Notes: generated from the sequence alone by a model not told the origin. A DNA stretch of 64,000 bases from CAWBRT01 sp963696525 (GCA_963696525.1 CAVOKO010000009.1:682001-746000); one strand, 5' to 3'; positions 10,501 through 19,608 are shown, counted from the first letter of the stretch. Made by a program: numbers and translations.

Positions 10501-10560
10501 GGATTACACATTCGGTAGCTCCTCGCTCGTTGCTTCGGCGCGTTTTTCAACAGCCCGCTA
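10501..10560. repeat. Dispersed 60-bp intergenic repeat, copy 1
   Basis: The segment starting GGATTACACATTC and ending CGTTTTTCAACAGCCCGCTA is nearly identical to 48598-48659, about 38 kb away. Shared modules are GGATTACACATTC, GGTAG, CCTCGCTCGTTGCTTCGGCG and CGTTTTTCA. A similar GCTGAAGA stretch precedes both copies. The two differ by a few substitutions and two short gaps. No coding potential is evident. The 10406-10830 interval between the two tRNAs contains nothing else I can name. Confidence 0.8.
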
Positions 10561-10788
10561 GGGAATGACCCCGGATTCTCCATTATGAACTTCCCCATGA
10601 CTCCCGCAGTGGCCGAGGCGCTCAAGCACGCGAACGATAAGGCGCTGCAATAAACGCGGGGCGCGCACGGCGCAGGACCAGCAAACCCGTACGCAAATGC
10701 GATGGCTGCCGGGGAAATGAGTGGATGCGTTTTGCGTCCAAAATCGTTCGAGCGGCGAAAGTTGCATAAGACAACTGCGCGCAATCGA

Positions 10789-10816
10789 TTGACGTTTCAG
10801 CCGCTTTCCGTATAAT
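10789..10816 (+). promoter_or_regulatory. Sigma-70 promoter of tRNA-Asp
   Basis: TTGACG (10789-10794) and a perfect TATAAT (10811-10816) are separated by 16 bases. The tRNA begins 15 bases after the -10 box, giving a short 5' leader. This is the best housekeeping promoter in the window and a good local reference for this organism's sigma-70 consensus. Confidence 0.8.
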
Positions 10817-10830
10817 GAAATTGACGTTCA

Positions 10831-10907
10831 GGGGTGGTAGTTCAGTTGGTTAGAATGCAGCCCTGTCACGGCTGAGGTCGCGGGTTCGAGTCCCGTCCAC
10901 CCCGCCA
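10831..10907 (+). tRNA. tRNA-Asp (anticodon GTC)
   Basis: Seventy-seven bases fold as a cloverleaf. The acceptor GGGGTGG pairs with CCACCCC, the D-arm has TAGTTCAGTTGGTTAGAA, the anticodon loop CTGTCAC carries GTC, and the T-arm has GGGTTCGAGTCCC. The discriminator is G and CCA is encoded. A strong promoter lies immediately upstream. Confidence 0.95.
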
Positions 10908-11091
10908 ACACCCTTCTTGGCTTCCTGGTGAATCATTTTTTTGGTTTCGCCAGGATTTCGGCACGCGGCTCCGCGTAATCACCTGTCACACATAATTCAT
11001 TGTGCTTTGCCTGTTTCGTAGGCATGTTTTTTTGCGCCCTGCGAAAGCCCCTTTCTTAGGATCGCCATCTGACGCCGGTAAAGGGGACACA

Positions 11092-11352
11092 ATGTCAAAG
11101 ACCGCGTCGAAGCTTTTGGATTTTGGGTCTCAGGTGGTGATTGTCCTGACTCTGGTGCTCTTCCTGGTGGCCCTAGCCCTAAAAGGGTTTACGCACGAGC
11201 TGCTCCTGGAGGCAGGAGTCTTCCTGGTTTCGGTGAAGCTGATCTTGTTGAGCTGCAAGAACAACCTCTCTGCCAAGCTGGCGGAAGAGCGTTTGGCACA
11301 GATGCAAGATGCTCTACGCCGAATTGAAGGTCAGGCATCTCCTCCGCAATAG
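11092..11352 (+). CDS. Small membrane protein of unknown function
   Basis: An 86-residue protein starting at the ATG at 11092, which follows AAGGGG with suitable spacing; an in-frame ATG 90 bases earlier has no ribosome-binding site. Two hydrophobic helices are visible (VVIVLTLVLFLVALAL and LLLEAGVFLVSVKLILL), followed by a basic, amphipathic C-terminal segment (LAEERLAQMQDALRRIEG) that could lie along the membrane or form a coiled coil. I do not recognise a family. It follows the tRNA-Asp gene on the same strand and ends close to the converging response-regulator gene. Likely real because of its clean composition and initiation site. Confidence 0.6.
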   Translation: MSKTASKLLDFGSQVVIVLTLVLFLVALALKGFTHELLLEAGVFLVSVKLILLSCKNNLSAKLAEERLAQMQDALRRIEGQASPPQ

Positions 11353-11451
11353 TTTGGCGCTAAAGGCAGGCGGCTCCGATGCCCACGCCCGCAGGCTGTT
11401 TGGTGCCCGGGTTTTCAGTCTCCCGCGCCGATCCCGCCATTTGGTTTCCGA

Positions 11452-11809
11452 CTAAGCTGCCAGGACGCGGCGGACGGCGACGCACAGTTCATCCAGGTTT
11501 ACCGGTTTGTGGAAGAATTCGGCGGCTCCCATTGATTTCACGGTTTGCTCCACCCCCGGGACTTCACTGCCGCTGACGACGATTACCGGAATTGTCTGGG
11601 TTTTTGCCGAAAGCCGAAGGCGTTTGAGAACCTCCAATCCGGTTCCACCCGGCATATTGATATCGAGAATGATCGCATCTGGACTTTCGCGAAGTGCGGT
11701 CATCCAAGCCTGCAACGCATCTGCTAGCCGCGCTCACCTTGAAGCCGCTTTTCGAAAGGCAGCTCGACATGGCACGCAACTGTAACAAGCAATCGTCGGC
11801 GACCAACAC
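11452..11809 (-). pseudogene. Single-domain response regulator, one frameshift
   Basis: A CheY-like receiver read in two frames. The N-terminal part (MLVADDCLLQLRAMSSCLSK, GTG start at 11809 behind a G-rich ribosome site) provides the acidic pair DD. The C-terminal part (11715-11452) has the phosphorylated Asp in AIILDINMPGGTG, the conserved Ser in VIVVSGSE and the Lys in FFHKPVN. The frame change is near 11725. No output domain follows the receiver, so it probably works through protein contacts. It lies directly downstream of another receiver gene on the same strand; the two could be one operon or, given the indels here, a double-receiver protein. An acceptor kinase is not adjacent. Confidence 0.7.
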
Positions 11810-11910
11810 TTTTTTGCCGCCCCCGGACGGTACCGCAACCGGGCGGGAAGTCCATGCGGGAGTGCATCCGCCGTGGCGGCCGAATGGTGGCAACGGCGGT
11901 TCTAAGGGTG

Positions 11911-12270
11911 TTACCCACAACTCGAATCAGCTCTTCCGAGCCTCTGACCAAATCCAATTTCGACTTTTTCGAAGAAGACGGAAACGTCTGCTCGCCCGAG
12001 CTTTGCCTCACTCTGAGCCAGACTTGTCAGGACGATCACCGGAACTTTGGCGGTCAGGGGAAGGCTTTTCAACTCATTGAGCACATCCCAGCCGTTCAGC
12101 TTCGGCAGGAAAAGGTCGAGCAGAATCAGGTCGGGCAAAGATCTGCGAGCAATTTCCAACGCCTGTTCCCCGTCCGTGGCAAAGAGAACCTCGAAGCCGG
12201 CCTGTTCCAGTGCGCGCCCGACCCCATGTCTAATCAGGACGCTGTCGTCCGCCAAGAGCACTGTTGCCAT
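11911..12270 (-). pseudogene. Single-domain response regulator, frameshift near C-terminus
   Basis: The protein opens MATVLLADDSVLIRHGVGRA, with the acidic pair, then shows the phospho-acceptor in LILLDLFLPKLNGWDVL and the switch Thr in VIVLTSLAQ. After VSVFFEK the natural continuation (SKLDLVRGSEELIRVV) is in another frame, so there is an extra or missing base near 11975; the annotated end at 11911 is therefore an artefact and the true end is probably near 11850. This is an ordinary CheY-type receiver with no output domain. It is transcribed in the same direction as the receiver gene at 11452-11809 and divergently from larA. Confidence 0.75.
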
Positions 12271-12427
12271 GTTGCGATTCTCCGCTTCACCGCGATCTCG
12301 TGAGCCCTTTGCCGTGAGAGCTGATAAGTTCCTGTCTCGAAACCTATCGGCAGAGTGCAGGCTTCGCTGGAGCGCGGCTTCAGCACGCGGCTATGCCTGC
12401 GCAGGCACGGAGAACTCAAAACAGACG

Positions 12428-12470
12428 TTGGCAATCGCTAAGTTGCCAATTGTAAAATACCTGCTAGAGT
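12428..12470 (+). promoter_or_regulatory. Candidate larA promoter overlapped by an inverted repeat
   Basis: TTGCCA (12443-12448) and TAGAGT (12465-12470) are 16 bases apart and could be a -35/-10 pair for the gene at 12561. The -35 box overlaps the right half of an inverted repeat, TTGGCAA (12428-12434) and TTGCCAA (12443-12449), with half-site starts 15 bp apart. That layout suits a repressor site. Both assignments are tentative. Confidence 0.35.
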
Positions 12471-12560
12471 GAAAATGTGAGCTAGCGTGCCGGGCCTTCG
12501 GGCTTTGGCTGCATTTCTTTTCCTAAAGGTGGTCGGAACTCATTCGAAGGATGTGATCCC

Positions 12561-13883
12561 ATGGCGGATATTACAGTAACGCTCCCTTACGGGAATGAGA
12601 TGGTCGACGTAAAGATTCCTGGCGCAAATCTGATCGGAGTCTACTCTCCCAGGGATGTCACCCCGGTGGCCAATGTAAAGAACGAGATGGTCCGCGCCAT
12701 CAACAATCCGATTGCGTCGAAGCCGCTGAAGCAGTTGGTGAAAGGGGCCGCCAAGGTTGTGATTCTCGCCGACGACAATACCCGGCTGACTCCCACCGAC
12801 AAGATTATTCCGGTCCTGCTTGACGAGATGAATGCCGCGGGGGTCAAGGATGAACAAATCACGGTGATCATCGCGCTGGGCACGCATCGATTCATGACCG
12901 AGCCGGAGATCCTGGAGAAGTTCGGCGAAGCCGTCGTGAAGCGGGTCGCCATCAAGAACCACGACTACAAGAATCCCGCGGCTTTGATCGACCTGGGAAA
13001 GACTCCGAATGGGACCAGCGTCTGGATCAACCGCGAAGTCTACGAGGCCGATTTCAAGATTGGCGTGGGCAGCATTGTTCCGCACCATATTCCCGGCTTC
13101 GCGGGTGGAGCGAAGATCGTACAGCCCGGCATCTCCGGCGAAGATACAACGGCGGAAACGCATCTGCTCAGCGTCCGCGCGCCCCGTTCCTATCTGGGCG
13201 TCGAGTCTAACCCGGTGCGCGAAGAGTTGAACAAAATCGCCCGGCAGATCGGGATGAACACCATCCTCAACACCGTTCTCAACCGCCAGGGCGAGGTGGG
13301 TGGAGCCTTCTTCGGCGATACCGTCGAAGCCTTCAACCAAGGCGTGAAGTTGTCCAAGGAAGTGTACGCCGTCGAGATTCCGGAAGAAGCCGACATCGTG
13401 ATCTCCAGCTCTCATCCTTGCGACCTTGAATTCTGGCAGGCGCATAAAACGCAGTATCCGTCGGACCTTGCGGTCAAGGCCGGAGGTACGATCATCATCG
13501 TAACCCCCTGCTACGAGGGCGTTGCCGTTACCCACTCCGACATTCTGGAAATCACGCATTACTCCGCCGAGCAATTGCGCAAGAAGGTGGAGGCTAAGGA
13601 AGTTCACGATGAGGTTGCGGCAGCGTTGGCAATCGCCTGGGCGCAGGTAAAGGAGCGCGAGAGCGTCTTCCTGGTGTCGCAGGGCATTGGCCCGGAAAAC
13701 TCCCGCAAGCTCGGGTTCACCTACTTTGGCAGTGTCCAGGCGGCGTTTGATGCGGCTTTCGCGAAACATGGCGGAAAGGCCAGAGTGACGGTCCTGACGC
13801 ACGCTCCCGACATGCTGCCCATCATCAAAGTAGGCGCAAAGCCAGCCGCCTCCGAACGGCAAACGGTCGGGTCCGCAAGGTAG
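12561..13883 (+). CDS. larA: Nickel-pincer lactate racemase family protein (LarA)
   Basis: A 440-residue member of the LarA/DUF2088 family, which uses a nickel pincer nucleotide covalently bound to lysine to racemise or epimerise 2-hydroxyacids. Key residues fall at exactly the positions known from Lactobacillus plantarum LarA: His108 in GTHR, His174 in PHHIPGFAGGAK, Lys184 (cofactor attachment) in the same segment, and His200. The DDNTRLTP motif at 70-77 is also present. The enzyme should therefore be active if the cofactor is supplied, but the cofactor genes larB, larC and larE are not in this window. Substrate could be lactate or another short hydroxyacid; the family is functionally diverse. 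A strong terminator follows the gene, so it appears monocistronic. Confidence 0.85.
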   Translation: MADITVTLPYGNEMVDVKIPGANLIGVYSPRDVTPVANVKNEMVRAINNPIASKPLKQLVKGAAKVVILADDNTRLTPTDKIIPVLLDEMNAAGVKDEQITVIIALGTHRFMTEPEILEKFGEAVVKRVAIKNHDYKNPAALIDLGKTPNGTSVWINREVYEADFKIGVGSIVPHHIPGFAGGAKIVQPGISGEDTTAETHLLSVRAPRSYLGVESNPVREELNKIARQIGMNTILNTVLNRQGEVGGAFFGDTVEAFNQGVKLSKEVYAVEIPEEADIVISSSHPCDLEFWQAHKTQYPSDLAVKAGGTIIIVTPCYEGVAVTHSDILEITHYSAEQLRKKVEAKEVHDEVAAALAIAWAQVKERESVFLVSQGIGPENSRKLGFTYFGSVQAAFDAAFAKHGGKARVTVLTHAPDMLPIIKVGAKPAASERQTVGSAR

Positions 13884-13903
13884 CGCAAGCTCATTTCGAA
13901 ACG

Positions 13904-13934
13904 AAGGCTCCCGGATTTGGGAGCCTTTTGTTTT
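13904..13934 (+). terminator. Rho-independent terminator of larA
   Basis: AAGGCTCCC (13904-13912) pairs with GGGAGCCTT (13919-13927) around the loop GGATTT and is followed by a T-rich run (TTGTTTTG). It lies 21 bases after the stop of larA and shields it from the converging peptidase gene. Confidence 0.85.
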
Positions 13935-14006
13935 GCCGCCAACCAGCGCAATTTCAATTCGTTCGACCTGAGAGGCGCTGAAGTCCGCCATTCACATGCT
14001 CGCCAT

Positions 14007-15524
14007 TCACATGCTCATCAAGGCGGCAAACGTTTCGATTCCATCCCACAGGTTTTCGATCCGGAGATTCTCGTTGGAACTGTGCTGATTGTCGTCGTGG
14101 TTGGCGATCGGCACGATGATCGTGGGCGACCCAAGCACCTCCTGGATCATGAACAACGGCGTGCTCGACCCTGCGCTGGGAAGCTTGATCAGCGGACCGC
14201 GAGCGCTTTCGACCGCGGCGATCACCGCCTTCGAGATGGGCAGGTCCATGGAAGTGCGCGCTGCATTGTAGCCGGCCCCGTCGACCACCACCTTAGCCAC
14301 GCGCGCATGTGAAAGCCGCGTCTGCTCGTCCGGCTCCGTCCGCACCACGAAATAACCCTGCTTGCGGATATGCGCCTCCAGACGCTCAACCGCTACGCGC
14401 TTGTCGATCCCTTTTACCAACCGCATGTCGATGGTGGCCGATGCCGTAGCCGGAATTACGTTGCTGGCCTTTTCGCCGATGCGCGAGCTGGCCATTCCGC
14501 GCACGTTGAGGGAAGGCAAGATCAACAGATCCAGAAGCCTCTCGCCCTTGCCATCGGTGCTGCCTAGCCAGAACTCGCGTTTAAGCTGCTCATCGTTGTT
14601 AGGAGACTGGGCGATGGCCTGCTTCTCGGCTTGGCTCAACGGGTCCATGCCGTCATAAAAATGGTCGATCAGAACGCGTCCGTCAGCGTCTTTCATCGAA
14701 GCCAGCAATTGGGCAAGCATCATGGCCGGATTGGGCGCCCAGTTGCCATAGTGGCCGCTGTGCAGTTCGCGGCGAGGACCATAGACGGTGATGTCCACGA
14801 TCTGTACGCCGCGGACCCCAAACAATATTTGTTGCCGGCGGCTCTGGTGGGTGGGATTGTCGCAGATCAGCCAGGCATCGGCACGCAGCAGATCCCGGTT
14901 CGCCATCAGGATTTTGTCCAGGTGCGCGGAGCCGCCTTCTTCCTCGCCCTCGATGATGAACTTCAGGTTGGACTTCAGCGGGACATGGTTTGCCCGTATT
15001 GCATCGAGCGCGGCCGCGAAGGCCACGATGGCGACCTTGTCGTCGGCCGCCGCACGGCCGTAGATGCGCCATTCGGGACCGAACGGCTGGCCCGGCGCCG
15101 GCAGTGGAATCAGCTTGCCGCCGGCATCCAGCGGAGCATCGCGCAGCACCGGCTCGAAGGGCGGCGTGGCCCACTCCTTGGGATCAAGCGGCTGGCCATC
15201 GTAGTGCGCGTAAAACATCAGAGTGCGGCTCGCTCCCGGCGTTATCAGTTCTCCATAAACCGCCGGAGGAGCGTCCGGGGTTTCGAGCAGCCGCGTCTTG
15301 ACGCCGCGTTTCTCCAGCATCTGCTGGATCGTGGTGGCGTTTTTTCGCAAGCTGGCCGGGTCCGCCGCCAGGTCCGGAATGCTGACCAATGCCATGAGCT
15401 CGGTGACGATGGCGCGCTCGTTCGCCTGGCGCCAAACGCGGGTCGCCATGGCACGCGAATCCTGCGCGGAGGAAACAGTGGACAGCAACAACACGGAGAG
15501 CAACGCCAAACCCGGCTTATTCAT
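14007..15524 (-). CDS. Secreted M20 family metallopeptidase
   Basis: A 505-residue zinc peptidase of the M20 dipeptidase/carboxypeptidase group. The start is placed at the ATG at 15524 because it gives a clean signal peptide (MNKPGLALLSVLLLSTVSSA); the open frame continues far upstream without support. Metal and catalytic motifs are present: AHYDGQP (His107, Asp109), GRAAADDK (bridging Asp near 161) and the EGEEEGGS stretch (Glu194-196) with the catalytic and metal-binding glutamates. The dimerisation domain follows with GPRRELHSGHYGN. It is exported and probably trims peptides or a dipeptide-like substrate in the periplasm. It converges on larA and is transcribed away from cinA. Peptide specificity is not predictable. 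Confidence 0.85.
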   Translation of the reverse strand: MNKPGLALLSVLLLSTVSSAQDSRAMATRVWRQANERAIVTELMALVSIPDLAADPASLRKNATTIQQMLEKRGVKTRLLETPDAPPAVYGELITPGASRTLMFYAHYDGQPLDPKEWATPPFEPVLRDAPLDAGGKLIPLPAPGQPFGPEWRIYGRAAADDKVAIVAFAAALDAIRANHVPLKSNLKFIIEGEEEGGSAHLDKILMANRDLLRADAWLICDNPTHQSRRQQILFGVRGVQIVDITVYGPRRELHSGHYGNWAPNPAMMLAQLLASMKDADGRVLIDHFYDGMDPLSQAEKQAIAQSPNNDEQLKREFWLGSTDGKGERLLDLLILPSLNVRGMASSRIGEKASNVIPATASATIDMRLVKGIDKRVAVERLEAHIRKQGYFVVRTEPDEQTRLSHARVAKVVVDGAGYNAARTSMDLPISKAVIAAVESARGPLIKLPSAGSSTPLFMIQEVLGSPTIIVPIANHDDNQHSSNENLRIENLWDGIETFAALMSM

Positions 15525-15767
15525 CGGTTTATCCGTCCAGAGTGAGAGCTGGCCGGCGTCAACGGAAGTGGCCTTCGCGGCAGCGATCCGCACCGCGCCC
15601 TCCATCCGCCGGCTTTGAGCTGTGAGGTATAGCACTACTACAGACGGCAGCAGAACACAAGCAGCTTTGCCCGGCTTTCCGCAATCCTTCCTCAAAATTC
15701 GCTTGCGAGACGGCCGACACCACAAAGAATCGGGAACGAATAACCGTGTCTTGCTACACTGTTTACT

Positions 15768-17012
15768 GTGAACGCAGAGATCATCGCGGTCGGCTCCGAA
15801 ATGCTGACGCCATACCGCCAAGACACCAACTCCCTCTTTCTCACCAAGCAGCTGAACGACCTGGGCGTCGAAGTGGTTTTCAAAGCCGTCGTGGGCGACC
15901 ACCGTGAACGCTTGATTGAGTGTATCCAACAGGCCTTGTCGCGGACCGAGATCCTCATCTGCACCGGCGGACTCGGGCCGACCGAGGACGACCTCACGCG
16001 CGAGTGCGTGGCGGAAGCGCTTGGACTCGGCTTGCGGCGCGATCCCGACATTCTGGCCGCGCTCTACGCCCGTTTCGCCACCCGCCGCATTCAGATGTCG
16101 ACTAACAACGCCCGCCAGGCCGATCTCGTCGAGGGCGCGGAGGTGCTGCGCAATCCGCGCGGCACGGCTCCCGGCCAGTTCATGACGGCGAAATACAATG
16201 GCGAGCCGAAGACCATCATTCTTCTGCCCGGCCCGCCTTGGGAGTTGGAACCGCTTTTCCAGACCGAATGCACGCCACGCCTGCAAAAACTGCTTCCGCA
16301 CAGATTCATCGCGGTCCGGGAGCTGAAGCTGGCGATGGTTCCGGAATCGCAAGCCGATCTGCGCGCCGCTCCGATTTACAAACGCTACACTGAAGTCCAG
16401 ACCACGATTCTCGCCGGATTCGGCGAGGTGCAACTGCATCTGCGAACCGAAGCGGATACGGAGGAAGAGGCACAGACCAGGGTCGACCGCCTGGCATCGG
16501 AGCTGGAGGATGAATTTCAAGAGTCCGTTTTCTCCACCGCCGGCGAGTCTCTGGAAAAAATCGTCGGCTACTACCTGCAAATGCGCGACGCGACGATCTC
16601 GGTCGCCGAATCGTGCACCGGCGGATTGCTCGCCCAGCGCCTCACTTCCGTCAGCGGAAGCTCGCGTTACTTCCTGGGCGGAGCCGTGGTTTATTCCAAC
16701 GATTTGAAGACGTTGTTTGCAAACGTGCCGCCGCTGCTGATTGCCGAACACGGGGCGGTGAGCAAGCAGGTGGCGACGGCCATGGCTGAGGGAATCCGCA
16801 AACGCTGCCGCTCGGCTCTCGGCGTGGGTATTACGGGGGTCGCGGGACCAACCGGAGGCACCGAGGAAAAACCGGTCGGCTTGGTTTACATCGCGCTGGC
16901 CGACAATCTGAAAACCGAAGTGAACGAGCGCCGCTTCCCCGGCGACCGCGAGCGCATACGGCACTGGGCCACGCAGCAGGCCTTGGACATGATTCGCCGC
17001 CGGCTTATTTAG
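15768..17012 (+). CDS. cinA: CinA family protein (nicotinamide-nucleotide amidase)
   Basis: A complete 414-residue CinA. The N-terminal MoCF-like domain carries GSEML, TGGLGPTEDDLTRE and LLPGPPWELEPLF; the C-terminal amidase domain (PncC type) carries the catalytic region SVAESCTGGLLAQRLTSVSGSSRYFLGG and GVAGPTGGTEEKPVGLV. The C-terminal domain deamidates nicotinamide mononucleotide to nicotinate mononucleotide in the pyridine-nucleotide salvage cycle; the N-terminal domain in other bacteria hydrolyses ADP-ribose. GTG at 15768 is the start. It heads a same-strand group with thpR, plsY and gpsA; the 27-base gap to thpR suggests co-transcription. Confidence 0.9.
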   Translation: MNAEIIAVGSEMLTPYRQDTNSLFLTKQLNDLGVEVVFKAVVGDHRERLIECIQQALSRTEILICTGGLGPTEDDLTRECVAEALGLGLRRDPDILAALYARFATRRIQMSTNNARQADLVEGAEVLRNPRGTAPGQFMTAKYNGEPKTIILLPGPPWELEPLFQTECTPRLQKLLPHRFIAVRELKLAMVPESQADLRAAPIYKRYTEVQTTILAGFGEVQLHLRTEADTEEEAQTRVDRLASELEDEFQESVFSTAGESLEKIVGYYLQMRDATISVAESCTGGLLAQRLTSVSGSSRYFLGGAVVYSNDLKTLFANVPPLLIAEHGAVSKQVATAMAEGIRKRCRSALGVGITGVAGPTGGTEEKPVGLVYIALADNLKTEVNERRFPGDRERIRHWATQQALDMIRRRLI

Positions 17013-17039
17013 AGCAGTTCCGGAGTTGTTACCGATACT

Positions 17040-17615
17040 ATGCGTCTGTTCGTCGCGCTTGACATCGACGCGGCCATCCGGCAGCGGCTGCAGGAGTTCG
17101 TGAACGAGCTGCGCGCGCACCTTCCCGGTGTCCGCTTCCTTGGCCCAGAGACGTATCACGTGACCCTCAAGTTTCTCGGCGAGAGCAAGCAGGTCGAGGA
17201 GATTGAGCGGGCGATTGGCTCGGTGCGCGGCGTGCCCTTCGAGATCGCATTCCGCGGCAACGGTTTTTTCCCGTCGGCAAAGCGTGCGCGGGTGTTCTGG
17301 GCCGGAATTGAAGCGCCGGGCGAGCTGCAAGCTCTGGCCACCCGTGTCGATGAGGCGGCGCGCACCCACGGGTTTCCGCCCGAGCGGGGGCCATACCAGC
17401 CGCATCTGACGCTGGCGCGTCCCGGCTCCGGTAATCCTAGGGGCAAAGCCGGTGAACGGCCGGACGAAGGATTCCAGGCCATTCAGCAATACTTATCCGG
17501 CAAGCCCGCACCCGAGTTCGGTACAATGACGGCTCACGAATTTTTTTTGTTTGAAAGCATACTGTCCGCGCGCGGAGCAACCTACAGGAAGGTTCGGCGA
17601 TATGCCCTGGCCTGA
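17040..17615 (+). CDS. thpR: RNA 2',3'-cyclic phosphodiesterase (2'-5' RNA ligase family)
   Basis: A 191-residue protein of the 2H phosphoesterase superfamily. The two catalytic HxTx motifs are intact: YHVTLKFLGE near residue 40 and PHLTLARP near residue 121. The opening MRLFVALDID is typical. ThpR hydrolyses 2',3'-cyclic phosphates at RNA ends and was first described as a tRNA ligase activity. It follows cinA by 27 bases, a pairing seen in other bacteria, and precedes plsY by about 120 bases. Confidence 0.88.
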   Translation: MRLFVALDIDAAIRQRLQEFVNELRAHLPGVRFLGPETYHVTLKFLGESKQVEEIERAIGSVRGVPFEIAFRGNGFFPSAKRARVFWAGIEAPGELQALATRVDEAARTHGFPPERGPYQPHLTLARPGSGNPRGKAGERPDEGFQAIQQYLSGKPAPEFGTMTAHEFFLFESILSARGATYRKVRRYALA

Positions 17616-17737
17616 ACTTGACCTGAACTTTGCGGTTGCGCGGCAGGTTGCACGAGGTGTCCCGCAGACGCCATTGGGGTCCCCGGCGGCAGTCGTTTTC
17701 ACCGTGCCGGAGTGAAAGACCGGGCGTTTGCCGGACA

Positions 17738-18427
17738 ATGAGGCCAGTGCCAATTTCAATCTACATTTTCTTTGCCGTGCTCGCCTATCTTCTGGGGTCG
17801 ATTCCGTTTGGATACATCCTGGTGCGGTTGTTCCTGGGCACCGACGTGCGCCAGACCGGGAGCGGCAATATCGGCGCCACCAATGTGGCTCGAACCGGCT
17901 CCAAGGGGCTCGCCATCGCCACCCTCGTGCTCGATATCCTCAAGGGCTACGTCGCCGTAATCATCGCCTATGCCTATGGCATGTTTGCCGCCTGGCGGCA
18001 CACCCCACAAGTTAACGGATTTCCGCCGAACGCACCCGCCAATTCCTCCGTGCAACAGGCATTCCTGTTGGCCGCGCTGGCCGCATTTTTTGCCATCATC
18101 GGACACATGTTTACCGTCTGGCTGCGCTTCAAGGGAGGCAAGGGCGTCGCTACCGGCCTGGGAGTTTTTCTGGCGCTTGCTCCCAAGGCGGTGCTGATCG
18201 TGTTCGTGGTTTTCGTCGCAATTGTGGCGGTCACGCGCTATATCTCGCTGGGCTCGATGGTGGCCTCCGCGTTGTTTCCACTCTGCTTCTATCTGCTGCA
18301 GCCGGCGCATGCCACGCCCGCGGTGCTCGTCATGCTCTCCGGCGTCTCCCTGCTGATCATCTACCGCCATCGAACCAATATCAGCCGGTTGCTGGCCGGT
18401 ACCGAAAACCGCTTTGGGTCCAGGTAA
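17738..18427 (+). CDS. plsY: Glycerol-3-phosphate acyltransferase PlsY
   Basis: A 229-residue integral membrane acyltransferase that moves the acyl group from acyl-phosphate to glycerol-3-phosphate, the first committed step of phospholipid synthesis. The ATG at 17738 is chosen because it begins right before the first membrane helix (IYIFFAVLAYLLGSIPFGYI). Signature loops are RQTGSGNIGATNVAR and LRFKGGKGVATGLGVF, and five or so hydrophobic segments follow. The gene is about 30 residues longer than E. coli PlsY because of an insert around HTPQVNGFPPNAPANSS. It is followed 12 bases later by gpsA, which makes its substrate. Confidence 0.92.
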   Translation: MRPVPISIYIFFAVLAYLLGSIPFGYILVRLFLGTDVRQTGSGNIGATNVARTGSKGLAIATLVLDILKGYVAVIIAYAYGMFAAWRHTPQVNGFPPNAPANSSVQQAFLLAALAAFFAIIGHMFTVWLRFKGGKGVATGLGVFLALAPKAVLIVFVVFVAIVAVTRYISLGSMVASALFPLCFYLLQPAHATPAVLVMLSGVSLLIIYRHRTNISRLLAGTENRFGSR

Positions 18428-18439
18428 GGAGAAACACGA

Positions 18440-19465
18440 GTGAGCAGAATCGCGGTCATCGGCGCCGGCGCATGGGGTACGTCGCTCGCCATCGTGCTTG
18501 CCCGCAACGGAGTTCACCAAGTCCGCCTCTGGGCGTACGAGGAGGAGGTCCGCCGCTCCTTCGAGAGCCGCCGGGAAAACGCGCTATTCATGCCCGGAGT
18601 AGCGATTCCGGCTTCGGTTCAGGTCACCAACTCGCTCGCCGAAGCGCTCGACGGCGCATCGATCGTGGTCGGCGTCATGCCCTCACACCACGCCCGCAAT
18701 CTTTACCGGGAAATGAAGCCACACCTGCGGCCCGAGATGTTGTTCATCTCGGCGACCAAGGGACTGGAGACCGGATCGTTGCTGCGGATGAGCGAAGTGA
18801 TTCAGGCCGTGCTCGCCGCGGAACCATCTGGCTTTCGCCCACGCCTGGGTGCGCTTTCCGGCCCGTCGTTCGCCATCGAGGTCGCCAAAGGCGATCCCAC
18901 GGCGGTCACCATAGCATCCGATGATGACGAACTGGCGCAGACGGTACAGCGCGAATTCAGCGATCCCAAATTCCGCGTTTACCGGCATCATGATGTAGTC
19001 GGCGTCGAACTCGGCGGCTCGCTGAAAAACGTCATCGCGATCGCTGCCGGTGTGGTCGACGGACTCGAACTTGGCCACAACACCGCCGCCGCGCTCATCA
19101 CCCGCGGTTTAGCCGAGATGACCCGCCTGGTGGTGGCGTGCGGAGGACAGTCCGAGACCATGGCCGGGCTCGCCGGCCTCGGAGACCTGGTGCTGACCTG
19201 TACCGGCAGCCTCTCACGCAATCGCAGCGTGGGCGTGGAACTCGGCAAAGGGCGAAAGCTCAGCGAGATTGTCGGCAGCATGCACGGCATGGTGGCCGAA
19301 GGCGTGCTCACCACCGACGCCGCCGTCGGACTGGCACTCAAATACCAGCTCGAGATGCCGATCACGGAGCAGACCTACGCCTTGCTCCACGAAGGCAAAG
19401 CGCCGCGCGAGGCGATTCACGAGCTGATGACACGGCCGTTCACGACCGAAGTGAAGCTGTACTAA
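18440..19465 (+). CDS. gpsA: NAD(P)H-dependent glycerol-3-phosphate dehydrogenase
   Basis: A 341-residue GpsA that reduces dihydroxyacetone phosphate to sn-glycerol-3-phosphate, supplying the head-group backbone for PlsY just upstream. The dinucleotide-binding motif GAGAWGTSLA is at residues 8-17, followed by ISATKGLE, LSGPSFAIEVAKGDPTAVT, and the catalytic Lys region LGGSLKNVIAIAAG, all as in the family. GTG at 18440 is the start, with AAGGAG about eight bases before it. plsY and gpsA are almost certainly one transcript. Length and motifs are complete. Confidence 0.95.
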   Translation: MSRIAVIGAGAWGTSLAIVLARNGVHQVRLWAYEEEVRRSFESRRENALFMPGVAIPASVQVTNSLAEALDGASIVVGVMPSHHARNLYREMKPHLRPEMLFISATKGLETGSLLRMSEVIQAVLAAEPSGFRPRLGALSGPSFAIEVAKGDPTAVTIASDDDELAQTVQREFSDPKFRVYRHHDVVGVELGGSLKNVIAIAAGVVDGLELGHNTAAALITRGLAEMTRLVVACGGQSETMAGLAGLGDLVLTCTGSLSRNRSVGVELGKGRKLSEIVGSMHGMVAEGVLTTDAAVGLALKYQLEMPITEQTYALLHEGKAPREAIHELMTRPFTTEVKLY

Positions 19466-19608
19466 TCATCAATTTTTTCGCAGTCGGTTTATCAGTCGAA
19501 CTCGAGCCAGATCGGCACCCGTAGAGCACCGTCGAGTCCGCGAGCAATGCATCTGCCATGATCATCCTAACGGCATCGCCACCGCGTCCCGTATAATGTG
19601 CGATTGCA

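Noticed and set aside
10476..10784. Minus-strand ORF between the two tRNAs
   Set aside because: It covers a dispersed repeat and the tRNA-Asp promoter region and has no family resemblance.
14007..17489. 1160-residue minus-strand ORF continuing upstream of the M20 peptidase
   Set aside because: Only the part up to 15524 is homologous and has a signal peptide; the rest is the antisense of cinA and thpR.
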